From contig JAQCDT010000089.1 of NCBI GenBank assembly GCA_027620575.1, positions 1 through 5,276 of the forward strand: a DNA stretch of 5,276 bases, read 5' to 3'. Below the pieces are notes generated by a model that saw nothing but the letters and a program-made list of their open reading frames with translations, had not been told where the DNA came from and did not search any database. The position numbers and the translations under genes are program-made. Shown piece by piece: positions 1 to 5,276 of the stretch. This DNA is from Verrucomicrobiota bacterium (lineage in GTDB: Bacteria; Verrucomicrobiota; Verrucomicrobiia; Opitutales; Coraliomargaritaceae). The first letter of the stretch is position 1. The number at the start of each line of letters is the position of its first letter.

Positions 1-226
1 ATCTGATGTCGCTAGAATAGGTTTAATTGCAGTGGAAGATCAATTTCGTGGTCAAGGAGTTGGTTTGGAACTACTGAGCAAAACCATTGCGATGTCAAAA
101 AAACTGAACGCAAAAAAACTAATCGTAGTCACACAAGCTACAAACACTAGTGCTCTTAGGCTCTATGAAAAAGCGGGTTTTCGTATAACTGATGTCAAAT
201 TATGGTTTCACAAGTGGTTTGCCTAA
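1..226 (+). CDS. wecD: WecD-like GNAT acyltransferase (dTDP-Fuc4N N-acetyltransferase), C-terminal part only
   Basis: This is the C-terminal part of a GNAT-fold N-acetyltransferase; the 5' end lies outside the window. The frame is open from base 2, giving 74 visible residues before TAA, about a third of E. coli WecD as I recall its length (about 224). Visible residues 4-8 (ARIGL) form the strand before the acetyl-CoA pyrophosphate loop. The loop follows as R16-x-x-G19-x-G21 in FRGQGVG. Further on come VTQATNTSAL and LYEKAGF, the GNAT motif B region, then a WFHKW tail. The order ARIGL, GxGxG, TQxxNxxAL and a Trp-rich end matches my memory of WecD, which acetylates the 4-amino group of dTDP-4-amino-4,6-dideoxygalactose in the cytoplasm. 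The WecE-like aminotransferase making that substrate starts 31 bases downstream. The GTG at 32 is an internal valine inside the loop region, not a start. The acyl group transferred cannot be proven from the sequence. Confidence 0.82.
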   Translation, partial: SDVARIGLIAVEDQFRGQGVGLELLSKTIAMSKKLNAKKLIVVTQATNTSALRLYEKAGFRITDVKLWFHKWFA

Positions 227-257
227 GAATATTTCCTGAAAGATAAAATCTCCAATA

Positions 258-1400
258 ATGTCACTTCCCGTACCTTTCAACAAATCTTCCCCGCAAGGGG
301 AGGAGTTTAATTATATTCAACAAGCAATTTCCAACGGCCAGGTAGCAGGAGACCAAACATTTTCCAAAAAATGCCAAAGGCTTTTGGAAGATACACTTGG
401 AGTTCAAAAAGCCTTAATTAGCTCATCATGCACCCATGCACTCGAGATGGCTGCTATCCTTTTAAATATTCATCCGAATGATGAAGTTATCATTCCTGCG
501 TTTACCTTCGTCTCAACCGCTAATGCGTTTGTGTTGCATGGAGCACACCCTGTTTTTTGCGATATCAAACCGGATACTCTTAATTTAGATGAATCTAAAT
601 TAGAGAGCCTTATCACCAATCAAACTCGTGCAATCGTAGTTGTGCATTATGCAGGAGTGGGATGCGAAATGGATAAGATTCTTGAAATTGCAAACCGTTA
701 TGAAATCGCCGTAGTTGAGGACAATGCTCATGGTCTTTTCGGAAAATATCGAGGCCGTTGGCTGGGGACTTTCGGATGTCTAGCAACTCAGAGTTTTCAC
801 GAAACTAAAAATATTACATGTGGGGAAGGCGGGGCACTTTTAATAAATGCTAAAAGGTTTATTGAACGAGCAGAAATTATTCGAGAGAAAGGAACGAACC
901 GTACTCGTTTTTTTCGTGGTCAGGTAGATAAATATTCATGGGTCGATGTAGGGTCTAGTTATGTGATGAGTGATATACTTGCCGCATTTCTTTATGGACA
1001 GTTAGAGAAGTGGCAAGAGATTCAAAAAAAGAGGAAGAACATTTGGAAGAGGTACAATGAAGAACTATCTGATTGGTCTGAGCAAAATGGTGTGAAGCAA
1101 CCAGTTGTGCCAGAACATTGTGACCAACCATACCATATGTATTACTTGTTAATGCCTTCGGTAGAATGTCGATCTAAGTTTATAGCCCGACTAAAAGACA
1201 AAGGTGTAATGGCTGTATTTCATTATCTGCCCCTCAATTCCAGTAACTTTGCTTTACAAATGACAGTAAAGGGTTGGCAGAAATGTCTATGCCCAGTTAC
1301 TGAGGATGTAAGTAAACGAATCGTAAGATTGCCGTTTTATGCCGATTTGGGTGAAGATGATCAAAATAGGGTAATTGATTCAATCAAAAATCTAACTTAA
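258..1400 (+). CDS. wecE: dTDP-4-amino-4,6-dideoxygalactose transaminase (WecE/RffA-like)
   Basis: This is a PLP-dependent sugar aminotransferase of the DegT/DnrJ/EryC1/StrS family, 380 residues, the usual full length. WecE uses glutamate to aminate dTDP-4-keto-6-deoxy-D-glucose to dTDP-Fuc4N in the cytoplasm. Close agreement with E. coli WecE (recalled, not searched) runs along the chain: VPFN near the N-terminus, SCTHALEMAA at 57-66, PAFTFVSTANAFVL at 80-93, VHYAGVGCEMD at 129-139, SFHETKN at 179-185 and the block from 203 (ERAEIIREKGTNR) to SSYVMSD at 233-239. K184 should be the Schiff-base lysine. D155 in VVEDNAHG should hold the pyridine nitrogen, followed by H158 where many relatives have Gln. 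The C-terminal part after HYLPL (322-326) is more divergent. The ATG at 258 is the first after an in-frame TGA at 237. It has no clear Shine-Dalgarno site, but the N-terminus aligns with WecE. It pairs with the upstream WecD-like gene. Confidence 0.92.
   Translation: MSLPVPFNKSSPQGEEFNYIQQAISNGQVAGDQTFSKKCQRLLEDTLGVQKALISSSCTHALEMAAILLNIHPNDEVIIPAFTFVSTANAFVLHGAHPVFCDIKPDTLNLDESKLESLITNQTRAIVVVHYAGVGCEMDKILEIANRYEIAVVEDNAHGLFGKYRGRWLGTFGCLATQSFHETKNITCGEGGALLINAKRFIERAEIIREKGTNRTRFFRGQVDKYSWVDVGSSYVMSDILAAFLYGQLEKWQEIQKKRKNIWKRYNEELSDWSEQNGVKQPVVPEHCDQPYHMYYLLMPSVECRSKFIARLKDKGVMAVFHYLPLNSSNFALQMTVKGWQKCLCPVTEDVSKRIVRLPFYADLGEDDQNRVIDSIKNLT
581..602. repeat. Perfect 10-bp inverted repeat inside wecE
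   Basis: TAATTTAGAT at 581-590 is followed by GA and then by its exact reverse complement ATCTAAATTA at 593-602. The two-base spacer is too tight for a full hairpin, so a folded form would open a pair or two. The bases encode Leu-Asn-Leu-Asp-Glu-Ser-Lys-Leu of the aminotransferase, a stretch that resembles WecE (roughly DTMNIDE there). Protein coding alone may therefore explain it. The repeat is certain; a function is not supported. Confidence 0.4.
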
Positions 1401-1415
1401 CTCATTTAAATTCAG

Positions 1416-2945
1416 TTGAAAAAGCTTCTTAATACCAAACAAGCAACCATTTATTTATTGTTTGTGATAATCTTTTTATTGCAAGGATACACGATTTTTA
1501 AATATGCAAGTTTTATACTTTTTGACGAGTGGCTTGGTAGAGGCCTTTATCCTGGAATCGCATTTTTCAATGCTTTTGACTTTTACGAACCCAAAACTGG
1601 TCCACATGTTACCCTATACGGATGGGCAACAGGTTTGTTTTATTCTTTATCTGGGTTAGCAAATAATCCCAATATATCCGCTTGGATTGCATTTGCTCTA
1701 AACATTGTTTCATTTTTGGGAGTCAGCTATTTTCTGATCCAGAAAATATGCCTACCAAATGGTTCTTTTCAAAAAGTTCTTTTTTTGGGGTGCCTAAACT
1801 GTCTAGTCTTTACTTTGCACCTTTTGGATCCAACAACAGAAGGCATAAGTAGAATCCACGCTGATTTGCCCGCACTTTTCTTTCTCATGCTTGGTATTTT
1901 ATTTTTTCTTGAATCAAGAGAGAAAGACTCAGGAATCTATCTTTCCTTATGTGCTCTTATGCTTGTTTTATCTGCTTGGGCGAAGTTGCCAACCCTTTTT
2001 GTAATTGGGTTCCCATTTTTCGTCTTACTAATGGAAAAGCAATTTAGGCTCGGATTACATTATCTTTTTTATTCATCGTTTTATCTTTTACTTACGACCT
2101 TGACCTCTGGAATAGCCTACGGTTTCGAAGACATGAAATTTATTCTTTGGGACCATACACAAAACCACACATTGAATGACAGGAATAACCTTTTTAATGG
2201 AGAAGGTGCTGACAATATTAACCTCACTTTTTTAGAAACTATTCTTTTTTTATTCAAATTTTGTTTAATGTATGTGTCTGAATATTTTTACTTCATCTTC
2301 GCCGCTCTAGCTTCTCTCACAATCTCTTTCACAAATGTTATCGACGTTAAAGTCGGAAGACTTTTACGCAGCCTGGGATTAGCCTACTTTTTATTAATCC
2401 CTCCATGTATTGCTGCTTTGGCCCGCTACGGAGGAGTTGAGAATTCGTTGTTATTGTGTAATTCCATTGGAATCTTTTGCCTACTCACTCTAGCTTTTCT
2501 ACTGCTAAGCAATTATTTAAGCTCAAGATATGTTCAATTGTTCTTTGCTTTTCTTTGCTTGGTACTCTTACTCCCTCTAGTAAGAACTGCAAAATCCTTT
2601 GATCAGGACCCCAATTTTTCGCCCCAGCTACAAGCATTCAACTATTTATCAAAGGGTAACACGGATGTATATTTCGGATGGTACCCAGTTAGTCATGCAC
2701 TTTTTGATAAATCTAACTTAACATGCATTGAGGTACCAACTTATATAGTCATGAATCTTCCTGACGAAATTGACTTTAGCAAAAATCATTTTCCTGAAGG
2801 AGCCAAATACCTAGCGACTTGTCATGTCGGCTATGGAAGTGGCGTTTTACAGTATTATCTAGGCAAACTTGAGGAAGTTAAAGCACCGCCTGAACTTTCA
2901 GGATGGAGACTCTTTCAAAATTCTAAATTTCCATCTATCCAATAA
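1416..2945 (+). CDS. Multi-pass membrane protein, probable GT-C fold glycosyltransferase
   Basis: The 509-residue integral membrane protein has about 11-12 hydrophobic segments by eye, among them roughly 10-30, 88-107, 121-137, 151-165, 173-188, 192-207, 213-234, 274-304, 318-335, 343-365 and 371-389. A soluble tail of about 120 residues follows. The first loop after TM1 carries acidic D37-E38 in FDEWLGRGLYPG, then EPKTGPHVTLYGW at 58-70. An acidic first periplasmic loop ahead of a long hydrophobic core is typical of GT-C enzymes (PMT/ArnT/GT39-like), which use polyprenyl-phosphate sugars. RIHADLPALFFL (146-157) and AWAKLPTL (187-194) also resemble that group. I cannot place it in a named family, and an oligosaccharide-unit polymerase (Wzy) is the main alternative. 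An in-frame TAA at 1407 leaves TTG at 1416 as the only usual start near the N-terminus; no Shine-Dalgarno site is visible. Neighbouring GT2 and nucleotide-sugar genes support a glycan role. Confidence 0.62.
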   Translation: MKKLLNTKQATIYLLFVIIFLLQGYTIFKYASFILFDEWLGRGLYPGIAFFNAFDFYEPKTGPHVTLYGWATGLFYSLSGLANNPNISAWIAFALNIVSFLGVSYFLIQKICLPNGSFQKVLFLGCLNCLVFTLHLLDPTTEGISRIHADLPALFFLMLGILFFLESREKDSGIYLSLCALMLVLSAWAKLPTLFVIGFPFFVLLMEKQFRLGLHYLFYSSFYLLLTTLTSGIAYGFEDMKFILWDHTQNHTLNDRNNLFNGEGADNINLTFLETILFLFKFCLMYVSEYFYFIFAALASLTISFTNVIDVKVGRLLRSLGLAYFLLIPPCIAALARYGGVENSLLLCNSIGIFCLLTLAFLLLSNYLSSRYVQLFFAFLCLVLLLPLVRTAKSFDQDPNFSPQLQAFNYLSKGNTDVYFGWYPVSHALFDKSNLTCIEVPTYIVMNLPDEIDFSKNHFPEGAKYLATCHVGYGSGVLQYYLGKLEEVKAPPELSGWRLFQNSKFPSIQ

Positions 2946-2946
2946 A

Positions 2947-4002
2947 TTGAAAGTTCTCATTACAGGCATTTGTGGTTTTGCAGGTACATCAATAGCGAAT
3001 ACGATGGTACAAAGTCATTCCAATTTGCAAATTTTTGGACTCGATAATTTTTCGAGAAAAGGATCTGAATTAAATATCTCAGAATTAAAAGATCTCGGAA
3101 TACAACTTATCCGTGGTGATATTCGCTCTCAATCCGATATCGATGCCCTACCAAAAGTCGACTGGGTGATCGATTGTGCAGCAAATCCATCCGTTCTCGC
3201 GGGTATTGATGGACAATCTTCCAGCCGACAATTGATGGAGCACAATCTCCTTGGTACCATCAACTTATTAGAGTACTGCAAGAATCATATGGCTGGGCTC
3301 ATACTTCTCAGCACAAGCCGAGTATACTCAGCGTCTGAACTAGCTACTTTGCCCGTTGAATCATCCGATTATCGATTTGATCTACGAGATTGTGATGTTC
3401 GTGGTGCCACTAGCTTAGGAATTTCAGAAGATTTTCCAACGACTGCTCCCCTCTCTCTTTACGGGGCGTCCAAGCTAGCTTCGGAAACTTTGATCCTTGA
3501 ATATGGTGAATGCTTTGACTTTCCAGTATGGATTAATCGGTGCGGTGTGCTTGCCGGAGCTGGCCAATTTGGCAAGGCGGACCAAGGAATATTCTCTTTT
3601 TGGATTCATTCCTTCCGAGAAAAGAGGCCTCTCAAGTACATAGGCTTCAATGGTACAGGCCATCAAGTAAGGGATGCCCTTCACCCTAGGGATTTGGTTC
3701 CCCTACTCTACAGGCAAATGCTTGAACCCGACTGGGAAGCACCTAAAATTATCAATCTTGGAGGAGGCATTGAAAACTCTATGTCGCTAAAGGAATTAAG
3801 TAGCTGGTGCGAAGATCGATTTGGTCAAAATGAAGTGCTTGCATCTCAAGACGAACGCCCGATGGATGCTCCTTGGATCGTGATGGACTCAACCACGGCT
3901 CAAAATGCCTGGAATTGGAGTTTTAAAACTAAAATTGAGCAAATTCTGGAGGAGATCGCGAACTATGCGGAAAAAAATCCGGGTTGGAGTAAACTATGCT
4001 AA
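2947..4002 (+). CDS. Extended SDR sugar-nucleotide epimerase, CDP-paratose 2-epimerase (Tyv)-like
   Basis: This 351-residue cytoplasmic Rossmann-fold enzyme has the Gly-rich motif G7-x-x-G10-x-x-G13 in TGICGFAG. D33 at the end of strand 2 (LDNFSRKG) suggests NAD(H) rather than NADP(H). RGDIR at 56-60, STSRVY at 122-127 with T123 as the presumed catalytic Thr, and Y172-x-x-x-K176 in LYGASK complete the SDR active site. Family-specific stretches recall Salmonella CDP-paratose 2-epimerase: SRKG, DQGIFSFW (212-219), GHQVRDALHPRDL (238-250) and NLGGGIENSMSL (270-281). That enzyme converts CDP-paratose to CDP-tyvelose. The exact substrate here is inferred, since no other CDP-dideoxysugar genes are visible. 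The start is taken as TTG at 2947, one base after the preceding stop, because MKVLITG then begins exactly at the Rossmann strand. A TTG at 2869 would add 26 residues that are just the shifted reading of the upstream gene. Its GC content looks higher than that of the flanking genes. Confidence 0.8.
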   Translation: MKVLITGICGFAGTSIANTMVQSHSNLQIFGLDNFSRKGSELNISELKDLGIQLIRGDIRSQSDIDALPKVDWVIDCAANPSVLAGIDGQSSSRQLMEHNLLGTINLLEYCKNHMAGLILLSTSRVYSASELATLPVESSDYRFDLRDCDVRGATSLGISEDFPTTAPLSLYGASKLASETLILEYGECFDFPVWINRCGVLAGAGQFGKADQGIFSFWIHSFREKRPLKYIGFNGTGHQVRDALHPRDLVPLLYRQMLEPDWEAPKIINLGGGIENSMSLKELSSWCEDRFGQNEVLASQDERPMDAPWIVMDSTTAQNAWNWSFKTKIEQILEEIANYAEKNPGWSKLC

Positions 4003-4016
4003 AACAGTACACCTTT

Positions 4017-4021
4017 AAGGA
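4017..4021 (+). promoter_or_regulatory. Possible Shine-Dalgarno site for the methyltransferase gene
   Basis: AAGGA ends three bases before the ATG at 4025. It is the only start in the window preceded by a plausible Shine-Dalgarno core, and the spacing is shorter than the usual 5-9 bases. It weakly supports ATG 4025 over the internal ATG at 4082. Confidence 0.35.
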
Positions 4022-4024
4022 CAT

Positions 4025-4741
4025 ATGAATAATTGCTCCCACGATAATTCTTTTGTGTATGAAGGTAAGGACTTAGAGGCCATGTCATTTGCACAAAATT
4101 ATCATAATTGGATATATGAAAATATTGAAACAGAACTAGGTACTAAAATAGCTGAGATTGGTAGCGGTGTTGGTAATTTTACAGAATTTCTTCTACGAAA
4201 CGAGCATGCTAGAATTGATGCATATGAACCATGTGCTAAAATGCATCTCAACAACAAGTTTTCTAAAAATCCTCGAGTAAACTGTATTAATAGTAACTTT
4301 GAATTAGTTTCGAAAAGCTGCGATAATAAATACGATTCCGTTATTTTCATTAATGTCTTAGAGCACATACAACAGGACTCTGATGCGATTAAGAAGGCCT
4401 ACAAGATCATTCGCCGTGGAGGCACGCTTATCATTTTCGTTCCAGCCTTGCAGGTTTTGTACAGTAATTTTGACCGATCAATAGGCCATTACAGACGATA
4501 CCAAAAAAGCCAACTTATCAAATTGGCTCAAAATGCTAGTTTTAAGATTATATCCTGTGAATACTTTGATTCCATAGGTATTATACCGTGGTTTGTATTC
4601 ATGAAGGTAATGCGTCGAGGATTAAGCATTCGAAATACATTAACCTATGATACATTTGTAGTTCCTTGGTTAAAGATTGTAGAAAAAATAATCTCGCCAC
4701 CTTTGGGTAAAAATCTGCTACTAACCGCCTCTAAGGTCTAA
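4025..4741 (+). CDS. Class I SAM-dependent methyltransferase
   Basis: The protein is 238 residues with a Rossmann-like SAM-binding fold. Motif I is E44-x-G46-x-G48-x-G50 in IAEIGSGVGNF. The acidic residue after strand 2 is E68 in YEP, and motif II/III appears as FINVLEHI (108-115) followed by RRGGTLIIFVPA (130-141). Downstream, LYSNFDRSIGHYRRY (145-159) is a signature I associate with the methyltransferases that sit beside or are fused to polyprenyl-phosphate-sugar GT2 proteins. The next gene, 17 bases downstream, is such a GT2. The C-terminal part (about 181-225) has amphipathic and hydrophobic stretches that could lie on the membrane. The acceptor is unknown: a sugar hydroxyl, amine or lipid intermediate are all possible. 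ATG 4025 is preferred because the stretch before M20 (FVYEGKDLEAM) looks like conserved domain sequence. It is more AT-rich than the preceding epimerase gene. Confidence 0.83.
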   Translation: MNNCSHDNSFVYEGKDLEAMSFAQNYHNWIYENIETELGTKIAEIGSGVGNFTEFLLRNEHARIDAYEPCAKMHLNNKFSKNPRVNCINSNFELVSKSCDNKYDSVIFINVLEHIQQDSDAIKKAYKIIRRGGTLIIFVPALQVLYSNFDRSIGHYRRYQKSQLIKLAQNASFKIISCEYFDSIGIIPWFVFMKVMRRGLSIRNTLTYDTFVVPWLKIVEKIISPPLGKNLLLTASKV

Positions 4742-4758
4742 ATTAATTTCACCAACAT

Positions 4759-5276
4759 ATGAAACTCTCCATTATTATTCCCATCTATAATGAAGAGAGA
4801 ACTATCAGTGAAATTGTTCACGCGGTAGAAAGTTCTAATAAATTAGGATTAGATCATGAAATCATATTAATAGATGACTTCTCTTCTGACAAAACGCCCG
4901 AAATCATATCTAAAATAGACACAGAAAACCAAAGTCTTATTATGGTTAAGCATTCAATCAATCAAGGGAAGGGAGCAGCATTAAGAAGTGGTTTTCAAAA
5001 GGCTTCAGGCGATATAATTTTGATTCAAGATGCTGATTTAGAATACGATCCGAAAGAGTACCCAAAACTTTTAAAACCTATCATAGAAAATAGAGCAGAT
5101 GTGGTTTATGGTTCCCGTTTTCGCTCTGATCAAGAAACAAGAGTCTTGTACTTCTGGCACCGAGTCGCAAACGGACTACTAACTCTGTTGTCCAATATGT
5201 TTACCAATCTTAACCTAACTGACATGGAAACAGGCTACAAAGTTTTCAGGAAAGGTATTTTAGAAACCATTAAATT
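4759..5276 (+). CDS. Family 2 glycosyltransferase, polyprenyl-phosphate sugar synthase type, N-terminal part
   Basis: The reading frame is open from ATG 4759 to the right edge, giving 172 residues. It is a GT-A fold, family 2 enzyme. MKLSIIIPIYNEE is the typical N-terminus, ILIDDFSSD at 36-44 binds the nucleotide, and NQGKGAALRSG (69-79) follows. D91-A-D93 in IQDADLEYDP is the metal-binding DxD. GSRF at 118-121, WHRVAN (133-138) and TDMETGYKVFR (154-164) are characteristic of the DPM1/undecaprenyl-phosphate glycosyltransferase group. Such enzymes move a sugar from a nucleotide donor to dolichol or undecaprenyl phosphate at the inner face of the membrane. The donor sugar cannot be read from these residues. 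The C-terminus is cut off, so whether it carries transmembrane helices or a fused domain is unknown. No Shine-Dalgarno site is visible. Its product is a plausible substrate for the GT-C protein at 1416-2945. Confidence 0.9.
   Translation, partial: MKLSIIIPIYNEERTISEIVHAVESSNKLGLDHEIILIDDFSSDKTPEIISKIDTENQSLIMVKHSINQGKGAALRSGFQKASGDIILIQDADLEYDPKEYPKLLKPIIENRADVVYGSRFRSDQETRVLYFWHRVANGLLTLLSNMFTNLNLTDMETGYKVFRKGILETIK

Noticed and set aside
97..119. A-runs (A7 twice) as possible slippery frameshift sites, also the A7 at 3971-3977
   Set aside because: The reading frames continue unbroken to sensible C-termini through these runs, so no frameshift is needed.
32..226. GTG at 32 as the start of a small 64-residue protein
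   Set aside because: The frame is open to the left edge and ARIGL just upstream belongs to the GNAT fold; the start would cut into the acetyl-CoA-binding region. This is a truncated gene.
2225..2250. T-runs in the membrane gene as possible terminators
   Set aside because: They are Phe/Leu codons of transmembrane segments with no GC-rich stem upstream, and they lie inside an intact gene.
2869..2946. Longer epimerase start at TTG 2869, overlapping the membrane gene by 77 bases
   Set aside because: The added residues have no relation to SDR N-termini, while TTG 2947 places MKVLITG directly at the first Rossmann strand.
3475..3684. Open frame on the - strand inside the epimerase gene
   Set aside because: It lies antisense to the well-conserved YxxxK-to-QVRD region and has no recognisable domain; a coding shadow.
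4012..4020. CCTT-T-AAGG symmetry that might hide the AAGGA site
   Set aside because: The single-base loop cannot form a hairpin and four-base arms are common by chance.
4102..4368. Open frame on the - strand inside the methyltransferase gene
   Set aside because: It lies antisense to the SAM-binding motifs and has no start context or domain of its own.

Overview
The window is a stretch of a surface-polysaccharide (O-antigen or capsule-like) biosynthesis cluster. It holds six genes, all on the + strand, separated by gaps of 1 to 31 bases, so they read as one operon cut at both ends. Base composition is AT-leaning and every visible stop is TAA. The sugar chemistry (dTDP-4-amino-4,6-dideoxygalactose synthesis, polyprenyl-phosphate sugar transfer) points to a Gram-negative-type bacterium. 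Recognisable Shine-Dalgarno sites are nearly absent and two genes appear to start with TTG. I cannot name the phylum with confidence.

Layout: (1) 1-226, the C-terminal third of a WecD-like GNAT acyltransferase, entering from the left edge. (2) 258-1400, a full-length WecE/RffA-like PLP aminotransferase. (3) 1416-2945, a large multi-pass membrane protein that looks like a GT-C fold glycosyltransferase. (4) 2947-4002, an extended SDR epimerase related to CDP-paratose 2-epimerase (Tyv/RfbE), best started at a TTG one base after the previous stop. (5) 4025-4741, a class I SAM-dependent methyltransferase. (6) 4759 to the right edge, the N-terminal part of a family 2 glycosyltransferase of the dolichol/undecaprenyl-phosphate sugar synthase type.

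How they may work together: WecE aminates dTDP-4-keto-6-deoxyglucose and the GNAT enzyme acetylates the product, giving a dTDP-Fuc4NAc-type donor. The epimerase would modify a second nucleotide sugar. The GT2 probably loads a sugar onto a polyprenyl phosphate at the cytoplasmic face, and the GT-C protein is a natural candidate to transfer a lipid-linked sugar on the periplasmic side. The methyltransferase could modify a sugar or lipid intermediate. The first pair of assignments is strong. The rest of the pathway is inference.

There is no RNA gene, mobile element, CRISPR array, promoter or terminator that I can support, and no gene-free stretch longer than 31 bases. I do not see a clearly new type of system. 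The most interesting content is the combination of an enterobacterial-common-antigen sugar pair with a tyvelose-type epimerase, an unassigned GT-C protein and a methyltransferase/GT2 pair.
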